Shown: positions 1 through 10,852 of the stretch, one piece after another
How positions within the stretch are numbered: position 1 is the stretch's first letter
How the letters are laid out: each line of letters begins with the position of its first letter
Source of the DNA: Chloranthus sessilifolius
Taxonomy: Eukaryota > Streptophyta > Magnoliopsida > Chloranthales > Chloranthaceae
Reading direction: 5' to 3'
DNA: 64,000 nt
NCBI GenBank assembly: GCA_021018995.1
Contig: CM037590.1
Location: 80,756,097 to 80,820,096, forward strand
Notes under the pieces: model-generated
Told to the model about the DNA's origin: nothing
The model's input: the letters and a program-made list of their open reading frames with translations, nothing else
Databases searched by the model: none
Translations under genes and position numbers: made by a program

Positions 1-1494
1 AGACCCAATGCTCACCAAGGCATACTCTCACAAGGGACCTTGAGGGTTTCATTTTCTCTCAAGCTCAATAGTAGTTACAGCCCCCAAAATGGGTCTGTAA
101 GTATGAGCATAGGCAAAGCACCTAAGTCCTGGAATCATTGGCAGGTCTTCACCATAGATTGGATAACTCCTTGTCTCTTCATGACAACTCATTTAACTTT
201 GGATCACAAGGTCTTTAGCTAGGTTGTGATGTGGCTTATGAAGTGGGTTATAAAGAATGTAAGGTTGAAGAGGGATTCAAAATTGAGAAATCAGTAAGTG
301 AAGGGGGTGATTCATGACTTCACCCATTTGTAGTTTAGTCCCTTTCATTTTCTTTCAAAATTTTCAGACTTGAAGTGGCTAGCTTCTCCTGTTCATTTTG
401 ATTTTTCCAATGAACTGTTCCTCTTAACTCCTCTCTCACTCCTCTTCATTATTGTTTTTCTTTCTTTTCTTGCATTTTTCTTTTTATTTTTATTTTTATT
501 TTTTTGTGTTTGTGACTTGCCACCTCTTTCCTCAGCTTCTACACTGCTCAACTCTTAGGTATCTCTTCTCCATTCACCCAATGTTGACCCTATCTTGTCC
601 ATCTTCAGCTCCTTCTCCTTTACCTTCTGAATTCTCAGAGTGAGGGTAGGTTTGAGTCAAGTCTATAGGTTCAGGTGCAAGTACTCAGGTATATTTTGAA
701 GAAAATTGGAAATTAAGGCTCAACAGGTGTGTGTGCACAAGGGAAATTGATTAGGATTTGGTCTATTTAAACTCAAACTGTCCAAGAGAAGGCCTTGATC
801 CTTTCCTAAGTTTCATGAGTGCTATTAGTTGTTTCAACTTGGAGGTGCCTAATTTCTAGTAAGGGCATTGCCTTAGCAAGTCCTTAGAGCTAGAAGAATT
901 GCCTCAGTCACTCCTCAAAGGAAGCAAAATAAAATAAAATTTATAGGCCCAACTCTCACTGGTTATGGTCTTTCATAAAACTTTTGAGTATGTTCTTACC
1001 TTTTTCTCTCTTTAATGATTCCCTCAGTATTGATACCAGTGAGTTTACTTGGTGTTCACATCGTGAAAAAGTTAAAATTTAAAAGCTTGTAATGCTTAAA
1101 GGTCTACAAAATTTTAAATTTCTCATTTTTCTAATGATCCTTAGGTGAACATGGTTTTGTTTCTGTCTTACTCACTTGAATCTGCTGCACTTAGGTTAAC
1201 TATTTCATTAGCAAAACCTGCCACACCCCCAAACCTATGAGGAGCAGTGTCCTCACTGATTCAAAGGAAAATGGGTGTGCAGTAGTGAACAAACAGAGAT
1301 ATATAAAACACTATACTAAAGCAAAGAAAATCAAGAAATGAACACACAACACATTAACAAACACACATACAGACAAACAAAAATGAAACAAAGTAATAGG
1401 TTCATAGAAGTAACAAAAAGAAAGTTCATTATATTAGAAAATGTATGTACAACACACTACTCCTAACTCAAAATATGTGCACTATGCTAACCAT
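1..1494 (-). other. Element A 3' non-coding region, conserved with C and D
   Basis: No gene is visible. The stretch aligns by eye with the 3' regions of element C (25534-27188) and element D (47723-49200) although the LTRs of these families differ. Shared blocks include the CCATAGATTGG core near 156-166, the TTTGGATCACAAGG block near 197-210 and the TCTCCTTTACCTTCTGAATT block near 615-635. Short ORFs in it are broken at different places in the three copies, so protein coding does not explain the conservation. The true polypurine tract and 3' LTR of A should lie a few hundred bases left of the window. Confidence 0.7.
1224..1236 (-). promoter_or_regulatory. Internal copy of the polypurine tract motif (element A)
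   Basis: On the minus strand this reads AGGTTTGGGGGTG, identical to the tract directly beside the 3' LTR of element C (25521-25533). It lies just downstream of the env-like gene, far from any LTR. Element C has the same second copy at 27189-27201. A role as a second plus-strand primer is inference only. Confidence 0.5.
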
Positions 1495-1797
1495 CTAAGG
1501 GTCAGTTGGTTCATTCTTAATTTTAACCCCTTTTCCTTTATCTTTCTTCTGTTGTATAGTTGGTGGTGGGGGTACTCTCCCAGTTGCGATAGCTAGTTGC
1601 CTCTCAAGGATTTCAGCCTTTTGTTCAGCCAATTCAGCTCGGGCAATAAGGATTGCCCTGATCTCCTTAAAGGCAGTCAACCTTTTCTCTAATGAATCAG
1701 CTCTAAACCTTTCTATTGCAGCAGCCATTTTTTCTTGTTCAGCATTGAGCTTCTCTTTTACAGCCAAACTCTCTTGGGCTTTGTATAGACGCAACAT
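1495..1797 (-). pseudogene. Env-like protein C-terminal coiled-coil segment (element A)
   Basis: An open frame of 100 codons, rich in Ala, Glu, Lys and Leu with heptad-like spacing (for example LTAFKEIRAILIARAELAEQ), ends in a short Pro run and a Lys-rich tail. It follows the proline-rich part of the env-like gene on the same strand, separated by about 55 bases with stops, so it is read as the C-terminal coiled-coil region of that broken gene. It could instead be a small independent ORF. No known domain is recognised. Confidence 0.5.
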
Positions 1798-1851
1798 TTG
1801 TTTCTAGCCCTTCCCTATGTCCCTGAGCAGCTGTTCGGTATCCCATTTCAG

Positions 1852-3315
1852 CTACTGAATCTGTGCTTCATAGGATATTCTAAGAGTAGTAATTCCTTTA
1901 ATAACATCCCTTTTGATGTAAGGATGGGACTGCATTGCAAGATGGAGGGTGGAGTATGGAGGACTGGGAAAAGAAGAGGCAAGAATTAAGGGGAGGTCCT
2001 CACATGAAGGAGGGTCGGCTAAGAATAAAAGGTCGGTGGGCTGGGGAATAGTGTGTGGAGGCTCAAGGTGGGGCTCCAGATCAGTGTCTATCTGGATTGA
2101 CTTGGAGGAGATGGATATTAGGTCATCCACATTTGTCATAGCATCAGAGGTAGCTACAGCAGGTGGGCTCTCTGGAATAGATTCATCCTCTGTTTGGGTA
2201 GTCGCATCAGTGAATGTGGAAAGGGGTGGAGTAGGTAAAGGTTGGGAGGTAGGGATAGTTGGTGAATGTGATGGTTGGGGTAAAGTGTGTAAGGTGGATT
2301 GGATGGCTTGTAGGCTGGTTTCTATATAGGTCTGGTTTTGGAGGGTGGAGCTTATGGAATTAATATATGTTTCTATGGATGATTGGGTTTGGGTATTGGA
2401 CAACATTTGTGATTTGAGGGACAGTAGGAGGTGTAGAATTTGGGATAAGAGATCTGGTATTGTATTGGGTGTGGGTTTGATGGGTGAAACTGGCTGGAAG
2501 GGAGATGTGGGTCTATGGGTGAAGGTCACTGCCTGCGGTGGTGGAAAGTGTGGTGGGGTAAAGTGTGGGGGGGGAGGTGAGTTGGGGAGAGGTGTATACT
2601 CAAGGATGATGTCTCCTAGGATAGTAGACATCATAGTGAAAAATTTATCTCCTGAAAATGGCTCACTATCATGGGATAAGGGAATGGATTGGTCTATAGG
2701 CTCACTAGGGATAGGTACAAAAGGTTGGGAAGTCTCAATGGACTGCTGGGGGGTGTCAAAGGTATGGGGTTCTGGTGCATAGGTTGTGGGTATTGGGTCT
2801 GGAATGAAGGTGGTATCAGGGATTGGAATGATTTGGGCAATGTAGGTGGGATAGGGTGTTGTGGGGGCTGTGCCTTTTGTGAGTTTTCTTTTCTTAGTGT
2901 AGGCAACTTTTACAGGTGGGCTGGTATGGGCTGAAAATATAGGTAAGGGTGTGGAAATGGGTAAGGTGGCCATGGTAGATGCGGGCTGGAGTGGCTCAGG
3001 CAAGGATATTGGGCTTGTGTGGGGTTGTGATGTGTGGATGAAGGGTGGAGGTGGTGGGGCAATGGGTGTAGATAAAGTTGAGGGAGAGGGGATTAGTGCT
3101 GGCAATAAGGTTGGTGGCTTGGCTAGCCCAACAGAGGTTGCTGCCTCAATAGTAGCAGCAGCAGCAGCCACTTCCTGAATGGTGGGGGATGCTTCTCTCA
3201 ATAATTCCTTCTTCTTCTCCCTCTTTCTCATCATTGTGCCACTAATACCCCATTGTTTCTTTCCACTATTTTTGGGCCACTGTCTCCTCCTCCCTTTTGA
3301 AGGGGCATTTTCCAT
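1852..3315 (-). pseudogene. Env-like protein, proline-rich middle region (element A)
   Basis: A 487-codon frame continues the env-like gene after a frameshift near 3266-3315, where it overlaps the frame of the conserved core. It opens with a basic Arg/Lys stretch and an Ala-rich run, then about 350 residues of low complexity dominated by Pro, Ser, Thr and Ile. I see no signal peptide or clear membrane segment, so an envelope function is not supported; env-like refers to position (3' of where pol would be), as is usual for extra ORFs of Athila elements. Element C keeps a shorter remnant of the same region at 27162-27548. The long open frame in a dead element may partly reflect low AT-stop density on this strand. 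Confidence 0.6.
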
Positions 3316-4216
3316 CTTTCAACAGTGCAGTAATCAACCTGCAGTAGGGAAGGGCATGCAGTTTCTTGTTAACCTTCACTTTCTCACACAAGTCCTTAAT
3401 CCTTTTAAAAACTAACTTGGTTGCATCCAAGTAGTGGTTTCTGTGAAATGAGAGAAGGGCATCAGCTATGGGGTACCTCCTCCCTTGCTCATGACCCGAG
3501 CAAAACACATTTTTCCTCAGCACCCCATCCATGAATCTGAGGTTGGGGTGCAAATCTCTCTTCCTGATTGAGTTCCCTGAAGCCATGATTCCTCCAGTTA
3601 GTTCCCTGGCTATCTCTGTAATGGTGGTAGTCAGGGGGGGTCCCAAGCCAAACTTAGGGTCATACCCAGCTGGTATCCCTAATGCCCTTGCAATGTCAGA
3701 CTGGTTAAATAGCATTTCAAAATTATCAATCAGTACCAGCAGTGTTGGGTTCCCATCATCACCAATCTTCAACCTCATATTTTGATAAAACAATCTGACT
3801 AATCTTGGGAACACCAGCTGCATTGAGGGTCTCAACAGTGGTAGCAGAGTTGCCTTACTCAGATATTCAATGGCGGCAGAGGTCTCTGGTAGTTCCTCAA
3901 AGTAGGCTTTATCAAAAATAGTTTCAGCCTTCAGCTAGATTGCTTCTACAAAGTCAGAGGGGACCCTAAGGTATTTATTATTTTCTTCCTCCTCAACCTT
4001 AGGGGCCACAGGTGGGTGCTCTCTGGCCTTCTTTGGGGTAGATTTTTTCTTTTCCTTTGAGATTGTGGGTTCAGCACCAGGAGAGGGCACCTCAGAGGTC
4101 TCCAATGTGGAGGCCTCTGCAATTCTTGCAGATTTCCTAGTGGTCACAGGGTTGCCACTAGGAGTAGGATCTAACACAGCCACCATTGTATTACTGAATT
4201 TTGAACTTTTGGCCAT
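3266..4216 (-). pseudogene. Env-like gene, N-terminus and conserved core domain (element A)
   Basis: The likely start is the ATG at 4216 (MAKSSKF), equivalent to the MAPKST start in element C. The N-terminus is Ser/Thr/Lys-rich with a basic KKKSTPKKAR patch that could be a nuclear localisation signal. A stop at about 3935 separates it from the core (3835-3266), which contains PRLVRLFYQNM, a central FEMLFNQSDIARALGIPAGY segment and a C-terminal HALPYCRLITALL block. This pattern matches what I know as the putative plant transposon protein domain (Pfam Transposase_32 type). The core aligns through its length with 29550-28900 in element C. Molecular function is unknown. One nonsense codon and one frameshift make it a pseudogene. 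Confidence 0.7.
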
Positions 4217-5370
4217 AGGTGCTCCAAGTCTCAAAATAGGGCTCACAGATCTCAGAGAATGTAGCTTACTCTAAGTAGGCACCAAAAATATCACAATTCT
4301 TCTTCTCTCTCTCTAATTTACTAAACCAATCAAAGCACACAGGGAGAGTTGCAGAGCTTATCCAATGCAATCTAGGGTTCCACCTAGAAATGTGCACAGT
4401 GGCTTAAATCTCCCCAAACCGTGCTCAAAGTAACCAAGAATAGCTGGGGGGCAAAATGGTGAGAGGAAAAAGGTTCAGACGGAGTGGCTCAAGATGTGGA
4501 GAGGAAAACAAAGAAAGAGGGGCTCAAATTTTGGGCAGAGAGAGCTAGGGCAGAGAGAGAAAATGAAGCAAATGAGGGGTCGCTGAGTTTATAAAGAAAA
4601 TTCTGCGATTTGCGAAGTTAGCTTAAGGCTCTCGCGGAGCAGGATTGTCGCACAGATGGATTTTAAGTCCGCGAAAGGTTCTGTCGCACAGCAGAACAAA
4701 TTGCCTCACAGTGCCTTTCGCAGAGCTGAGGCCTTGGCTGTAGTGCGCGAGACCTTGATATGCTTCAGGAAATTGCCTCGCACAGCACTCGTGTAGAACA
4801 CCCAGAAGGCATCCTTTTCCCACAAATTAAGCTCGCAGAGTAGAAAGCATATCTGCAAGACACTTTCACAGTCGGTGCTTAGCTGTTCTAGTGCGCGAGG
4901 AAGCCAAAAGATGGCTTACGTAGCAGATTCAACCCTTCCAACTCAGTGAGATAGTATTTCTTGCACAACCTTCACTCTATTCACTCTTAGTGCAGCACAT
5001 TGGTTGATCCCTCATGCTGTTGTGCACCCAACCATTGTGCATGAGCACCAAGCCTCAGACAGGTGCTTCATTTCACTCATGAAAAACTTATATCCATTTT
5101 TAATCAGTTGTTCATCAATATTGCAGAATTGTAAAAGTAGTTTTTCAGCTCGATTTCATGCAAATCATGATCAGGGTATCTCAGCCATTCATCAACAAAC
5201 ACACAGTCGATTCAGATGATACAAAGGCACATGTTTTCATTCACAAATAATTAAAACATAGACAAAGCAAAACAATCAAACCAACATAACACACAAAACA
5301 CATATGACAAAATTCTAAAGAACACAATTCAACACAAAATTTTCATACCTATGACACAATTATTACCAAT
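4217..5370 (-). promoter_or_regulatory. Promoter-like spacer upstream of the env-like gene (element A)
   Basis: This gene-free stretch occupies the place of the missing pol. On the minus strand it reads as an A-rich segment (5370-4930), then a cluster of CG-rich words such as CTCGCGGAGC, TGTCGCACAG and GTGCGCGAGG (about 4910-4605), then a TATA box (plus strand GTTTATAAAG, 4587-4596), then a pyrimidine-rich leader with CTCTCTCTGCCC runs, then the env-like ATG at 4216. The layout copies that of the LTR promoter of the same element. An independent promoter for the env-like gene is an inference. Confidence 0.55.
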
Positions 5371-5374
5371 ATTT

Positions 5375-6852
5375 GGCTCATTGGGTGCTAGCTTCCTCCT
5401 GAGTAGAGGATGCATCACCAATTATAGACTGACCTTTCGGGTTTGTCAGGAGCTGACTAGGCAGTTTCTTTTCTTCCCTCCTGTTCAGAGTATTACAGAT
5501 CTGACCAAGCTGGCCCTCAATCTTTTTGATGCTCTGTCCATGAGAATTGACAGTCTGCACCAACCTCCCCAAGTTTTACATTGAAGCCATCATCTGCTTT
5601 TCAAATGAAGAGGACCTGGGCTGTTGTGGGGCAGGACCAATTGGTTATACTGTGGGGCAGGTAACAAGAAATTTTGCCTTAGTGGGTAACCTTGATTAAC
5701 CTGATGCTGGGATCTGTAGGGAGCTACCATTTGCTGCTGTTGGGGTTGAGGGTATGAGTCTTGTCTCCACCTTAGATTTGGGTGGTTCCTCCAAGAATAC
5801 CCAGCAGACTGCTACCCAAAGGTTTGAGCAGCATTGGCATGCTCCATAACAAAATTTAGAAATTGGTTGGCAGATGGAAAATCATGAATAGAATGTGTGG
5901 GGGATTGGCATAACAGACATGCTTCCTCCACCTGTGCAACCATCTGAGGTTGCATCACATTCATCAATTTATCAAACTTCAAGCTCAGGTTGTCCACCTT
6001 CCTCTCCAGATCACCTTGCACCTTCACTTCATATATTCCACCTCTAAGGGTGGCCTCTTTCACCATTTTAGCTGGAATCTGACTGTCATTGCATGACAGA
6101 GACTCCTGCTGCATGAAATTTTCCCCTATTATGTCAAACAGCTCCCATGCTTCCTCAGCTGTCTTATGGAGGTAGCTACCACCACAGGAAGCATCCATCA
6201 TATCCCTGATCTTGACATTAATTCCTTGATAAAACACTTGAACAAGCTGCCACATTAGGATTTGGTGGTGGGGGCATTGTTTTAACATCTCCTAGAATCT
6301 TTCCCAAGCTTCATTAAAGTTATCAGTTGAGGATTGAGTGAATGACAGAATATTTGTCCTCATCTGGCTTGTTTTGTTCATGGGGAAAAATTTAGCCAGG
6401 AATTTGGTTTGAAGGTCACTCCATGACTGTATGTTGTTGGTAGGGAGCTTTAATAGCCATGTGTTGGCTTTGTCCTTTAATGAGAAAGGAAAAAGCCTTA
6501 GTTTAGTGGCCTCAGGCCCCAAGCCAATAATGTTGAAGGTAGTGCAAAGTGCTAAAAATTGGTTAATATGCTTGTAGGGATCTTCTTTACTCAGCCCATG
6601 AAATGAAGGCAGCATACTGATGGTGGAGGATTTAATTTCATAGTTCGCCTCAAGAGAGGGAAACAGAATGCAGAAGGGAGAGGTGTACTCCCCAGGTGCA
6701 TTGTATTCTTTCAATGTCCTCTGCCTCTCAGCCATAGTAGTTGGTTCAATCTCAACAGCAGAGCTCTCTGTGGTGTGTCTAAGTCTAAGGATCCTTTCCA
6801 CCTCTGGATTTAGGGGTTCCAAGTCAGGGTTTCAGAACCTTCTACCGAGCAT
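5375..6852 (-). pseudogene. gag: Gag (Athila type), element A
   Basis: The start is taken at the ATG at 6852 (MLGRRF), matching MLGRRS in element C. The capsid region carries the Athila-type blocks EDPYKHINQFLALCTTFNI and LRLFPFSLKDKANTWL near residues 85-125, followed by the CPHHQ and DASCGGSYLHKTAEEAW blocks. Gag forms the particle that packages the element RNA. Stops occur at codon 7 and at 6289, and a frameshift precedes the last segment (5572-5375), which ends near the SSTQEEA motif. In B and C that motif continues into the linker before protease; here the frame ends and pol is missing. The leader between gag and the primer site (6853-7166) has no gene. Confidence 0.85.
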
Positions 6853-7166
6853 ACACTCACCAATAGTAATGAAAATGCTTACAAGCACACAAAGAATTTC
6901 AAACAAAAAAAGTAATAACTACACAGATTTATACTAAACAAAATAACAGGGGGTTCAACATAAATGGCATGAGATTTAGGGGAAAGAAAGTGCAAACAGA
7001 GTTAGCTACACTTCACTTGCAACTCTAGCTTTTTCCTTCTTCTGCTGTCTATTTCTGTAAAATTCCACAAAGAATCAGTAGTACTTCAATTCTAGATTAA
7101 GCACAACTACAAAGAATTTGTTAGTCTAAATTGTAGTACAACTCGGGTCTACTAAAAAGATCAGTA

Positions 7167-7184
7167 TCCCCGATAGCGGGGCCA
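7167..7184 (-). other. Primer binding site (tRNA-Asp type), element A
   Basis: The minus strand reads TGGCCCCGCTATCGGGGA, matching 14 of 18 bases of the complement of the 3' end of plant tRNA-Asp (TGGCGCCGTTGCCGGGGA). It lies a few bases inside the LTR boundary at 7191. The four mismatches fit decay. Confidence 0.8.
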
Positions 7185-8804
7185 AAAACTTATTGGTTAA
7201 CTTATTTCGCATCTCTTACAGCTATTTTATTAAGAATAGTGGAGAGAATAAATCAAGAGTGGGGAATTAGAGATGGGTCAGCACAGAAAGTCTGAAATAA
7301 ACATAGTCCTGCAAGATAAAGGGTCCATTGTAGTAAGTTTTGATAAGAGTTTGTCCCACAGAGAAATTGATCTAGAACCCAAAATGGGCTATAATAGTAG
7401 GCCTCCAAATCTGGCTACAGATCTAACAATCTTAAAGAAAGGGAGTTAGGTGTCACGACTACACTAAATTAATCCTAAAAGGAGAGAAATAAAATATAGC
7501 CCTATCCTAAAGAAAGGGTTAAGAAGAAGATGGTCTAGTGTGTGCCAAAATAAAATATAAAAATTATGAGAAGTAAGTAGGTTGAGCTAGAGTTAATGAT
7601 GCAGTAATATAACTCAGACTTAGTCTGTCTCTGCAGTGCTCCTTGATGAGACGCTATTAAAAGCCTCAACAAGATAAAAGCTCCTAGTTTAACCCATGCC
7701 ATTTGGGGCGCTCTTAGGGCTATACTCTATCCACTCCAATGGTCACAGGGTATCCGATAGAGTCTGTCAAATCCCATTAGTTAAACCAGAAATTCTCTAG
7801 TCTAATCCAGAAGAGCGGATCGATCATCTCCACAGCCAATGAACCAGCTCTAGCCATGAATACTATTGCAGCACTATGTAATGCAAGTACTACAAGTTCC
7901 CTAGATTTGCACACAGACCTGGCTGGCATCCATAGGTATTCCAACCCATAAGATCCTAAATGATTTGCTAAGGCTAACTGCTCACTAGTGCCCACAAAGA
8001 GGACCATGCAACAGGTTGAATAAGGCTTTTTGATTCAGCTGATCATTGCTACAAACGGCCTGCAATGACTCAGCCTCAAGCTGCAATTACTATAAAGAGA
8101 TCAGATCTAACATTTGATGTCAATTAGGTAGAACAGAGGGGAGGCAGTTACTGTACAAACCTCCTCACAAGACTCTAGAAGCTCATGTGCAGGGGAGAAG
8201 AATCCTTCTCAAACATGTGAATGGATACAACCTTAGGGCTATACTCTGTCCACTTGAATGGTCACAGGGTATCCCATTGGTCTGTCCATCCCACAGAGGC
8301 CTGAGAAAGAACATGAAAACTATTGCAACCACCATGGTCCACAGGCCTCCGAGCTCTCTGGATCTCACTACAGATCCAGCATTACTTTCCATGTGTCTAT
8401 CAAACCAAGAGAAATCAGATGGTAAATAATAGATCTACTAGAAACTGAATAGGCTAGTCTCCAATACATGGATCCTATAGACATCTAAAGAAACCATACG
8501 ATCTATAAATTTGATTAAGCATTAAAACAACAGTTCATTAAAAACAACCAAAACTTACAATGAACTGTCTCCTGGCTGCAGCCTATACACAACTGCTCAT
8601 CCACAATCCCAATGTATATAAAAATCTATTACAAGAGTGAAATAAAATTAAACCTAGCTGTTTACAGGGGGATTAGCCAGCAAGTGTTGAGCTAAGATAA
8701 GAGGAAAATAGGAAAAGGAGGTGATCAAACCCAAACCCTAGCCTGCTAGAGCTATTAGCCGATAGAGGATGAAGGAAAGATGAAAATAATAAACTCTAAA
8801 TACA

Positions 8805-8814
8805 GCTTATATAC
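8805..8814 (-). promoter_or_regulatory. LTR TATA box, element A
   Basis: The plus strand GCTTATATAC gives GTATATAAGC on the minus strand, placed just downstream of the CG-rich array and upstream of the expected transcript start. Confidence 0.6.
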
Positions 8815-8869
8815 TCTGTCAAAATAGCCTTGGCTCTAAAGTGATTAACCCTAATTTTTCTAGTAGATG

Positions 8870-9500
8870 TGGCACTGTTACAACCCTTGAATGCTTCGAG
8901 ATGTGCACTTCAAAATCTGCACCTCGGGAAGTGTGCCCTAGACTTGGGAAATTCCCAAAAGATCCCTGAGTTAAAATTGAGAAGTGGAGAGCCATCGCTT
9001 CGCGGGGCTGGCTACTATTTTAGTTTACTTGTGCAGTTGCTTCGCTTTCGCGGAGTTGCCTTTGGATGATGGGAAGGGCTCATTCGCACAGTAAACCTTT
9101 AGTGAATCGTGCAGTTGCTTAGCATTGCGGTGTTGTTGTAGAGATGATCTGGAGAGCCAGGGTATTCCCGCATTAGAGCTTCAGGAGCTCTCTTTCGCTA
9201 AGTACTCGTGTAGGTGGGCTCCTGCGCTCACATAGTAACTTGTAAGGCTCTAGAGTGCGCGAGATCTGCGCGAGGGGAATTCTGGGCGTCTCTCTCTTCC
9301 AGGGCCATGCCAGATCTTCGCGAGGTAACTTTTTGTTCTCTATGCATATGGTCTCGCTGTGTTCCTCACGCAGCTGCTTTGAGGCTTGATCTCCGTGAGA
9401 GCTTTGTGAGGGCAAATTCTGAGAGTTTTAACCTACGAGATCTTTGCTAGTTCATTTCAGCTGTCCTCCTGACTGCGCGGTCTATCTGCATAAGAGCTTC
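8870..9500 (-). repeat. CG-rich short-motif array in LTR A
   Basis: Short words built on CGCGAG, TTCGC and CGCACAG recur at irregular spacing (near 9000, 9045, 9085, 9195, 9258, 9270, 9320 and 9475), against AT-rich flanks. The same words fill the spacer at 4605-4910 and the C LTRs. Confidence 0.55.
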
Positions 9501-9612
9501 TTCCACTGCATCTTTAGCTTCATGAGGAGGCTCCTCAACTCTGTGAGGTCCCTTTCTTGACACTCTGCTGCACTACACTTGTTGTTGTTGTAGTCTCCTC
9601 CTTTCTCAGCTA

Positions 9613-9930
9613 ACTTCATTCATCTGCTAGACATTTGTCAGTGATGATCAACAACAATGAGTGGAGTGCAATGAAGTCGGGATAGTCACTTATGATGAGC
9701 ATGCTCTTTAATGGTTCTCTAGTGTTAGCGATGATAATATCAACCGAGTCTTTCTCTTTCATTGAAGTGTCAGTTCTGGTAGCGAGGTTCCTCCATCTGG
9801 CGATGAAGTTGACGAAGTCTTCATTGGGTCCTTGCTTTATCACCATTAGATCACTGAGACTAACTATTTCTTGGATCAAGTGCTTGTATTGGTCCAGGAA
9901 TTGACCGATAAAATTGTCAAATGCATCTAT
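9613..9930 (-). pseudogene. Tat-lineage gag fragment wedged between elements A and B
   Basis: The minus frame (open from 9879 to 9616, with upstream similarity to about 9930) contains QFLDQYKHLIQEIVSLSDL, then EDFVNFIARWRNLATRTD and a KEKDSVDIIIANTREPL block. This is the plant Tat/Ogre-like gag pattern of a QY segment, an RW segment with LA, and a long helix. It is unlike the Athila gags around it. It covers only about 100 residues and has no LTR, so it is a shard. It lies on the minus strand, whereas T1 is on the plus strand, so it is not simply the missing gag of T1. Confidence 0.65.
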
Positions 9931-10213
9931 GAAAAGGTCTCATAAAATCAATTCCCCATATGTCAAACAGTTCAACAACAAGCACAGGTAGCAAGGGCAT
10001 GGAGTTTCTTTTTGTAATACTTCCCATTTGCTGACATTTAGAACAAGCTTTGCAATGCTGTATGGCATCCTTGAACAGAGTGGGCCAATAGAAACCACTT
10101 TGAAGCACCTTTGCAGCAGTCTTGTTATCACTGAAATGGCCCCCACAAGCTTGTTCATGACACATGATTATAAAGTTTTCAAACTCAGTTTCAGGTACAC
10201 ATCTTCTTATCAC
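9931..10213 (-). pseudogene. Integrase N-terminal zinc-binding part (element B), truncated
   Basis: The frame contains the HHCC zinc-finger pattern: MCHEQACGGHF followed by CKACSKCQQ, then the linker MPLLPVLVVELFDIWGIDFM leading to the first catalytic Asp. Similarity to element C stops a few residues after this Asp, at about 9931, where Tat gag similarity starts. The catalytic core needed for strand transfer is lost. Confidence 0.8.
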
Positions 10214-10228
10214 CTGGTCTACACAATA

Positions 10229-10849
10229 CTAAAAGAGGTGAGGATCCTCCCACATGTAATATCGAATTTGTGAGAAGAATAGATTCCTATCATCCTTACT
10301 CCAACGTGGGGGTACCCTTCCCACAATAAGATACTTTACTATGTTGGCAAACCAGGGCATACTTATCTCCACAGTAAAAAGCTGCTCATCTAGGAAAGAA
10401 TCATTGGTGGGCAAGCTCTCTATTTCAGCATCTGGAATCCTTGATAAGTAGTCTGCATCCACATTTTCAACCCCCTTCCTGTCTTTGATTTCCAAGTTGA
10501 ATTCTTGTAGAAGAAGAATCCATCTAATTAGTCTAGTTTTAGCCTCCTTAGATAAGAGGTATTTCAAGGCTAAATGGTCAGTAAACACAGTGATCTTGGA
10601 TCCCAACATATATGATCTGAACTTTTCCAAAACAAATACAATGGCTAGCAGCTCCTTTTCAATTGTGGCGTAGTTCAATTGAGCATCAACCATTGATTTA
10701 CTAGCATATGCCACCACACATGGTGTTTTTTCTTTCCTTTGTCCCAGTACTGCACCAATGGCAAAGTCTGATGCATCACACATCAACTTAAATGGCAGAG
10801 AGAAATCAGGAGCTTGCAATATAGGAGTAGTAGTCAAACAAGTCTTCAA
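10229..10849 (-). pseudogene. RNase H domain of pol (element B)
   Basis: This 206-codon frame continues directly from RT after a stop near 10850. It has the Ty3/gypsy RNase H blocks: [15 protein letters not shown] (first Asp), [18 protein letters not shown] (Glu), [15 protein letters not shown] (Asp) and a final [12 protein letters not shown] block (Asp). RNase H removes RNA from the RNA-DNA hybrid during reverse transcription. The downstream part is the RNase H to integrase linker. All four catalytic acids are present, but the gene is broken elsewhere. Confidence 0.85.
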
Positions 10850-10852
10850 AAG

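Larger units (their letters stand above)
1..9612 (-). mobile_element. Athila-type Ty3/gypsy element A, lacking pol, incomplete at both ends
   Basis: On the minus strand the order is truncated 5' LTR (9612-7191), tRNA-Asp primer site (7184-7167), gag (6852-5375), promoter-like spacer (5370-4217), env-like gene (4216-1495) and 3' non-coding region (1494-1). The 3' LTR must lie left of base 1. Protease, RT, RNase H and integrase, which elements B and C have between gag and the env-like gene, are absent, so the copy is non-autonomous. Gag resembles the Athila lineage of plant Ty3/gypsy elements and aligns along its length with B, C and D. The 5' LTR stops without the terminal bases seen in C and D and abuts a Tat gag fragment, so the right end is truncated or rearranged. 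Confidence 0.85.
7191..9612 (-). repeat. Truncated 5' LTR of element A
   Basis: The 3' end of this LTR (minus sense) abuts the primer site. The terminal dinucleotide is TA in plus orientation (TATTGG, where TGTTGG is expected), probably a point change. The LTR has a TATA box at 8805-8814 and a CG-rich motif array at about 8880-9500. The sequence beside the array lacks the GTGAAAAGTGGTACTTTTCA block seen near the ends of the C LTRs, so several hundred bases of the 5' end are missing. The right edge is placed where Tat gag similarity begins and is uncertain by tens of bases. Open frames in it (for example 9173-9415) are chance. Confidence 0.75.

Noticed and set aside
1949..2934. Plus-strand Gly/Val/Trp-rich frames of up to 145 codons
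   Set aside because: They are antisense shadows of the proline-rich env-like frame (CCN on one strand gives GGN on the other).
9173..9450. Overlapping frames of about 80 codons in LTR A
   Set aside because: They are caused by the CG-rich, stop-poor motif array; not shared with LTR C in any frame.
9616..9930. Tat gag shard as the missing gag of T1
   Set aside because: It is on the opposite strand and separated from T1 by element B; an inversion would be needed, with no supporting evidence.
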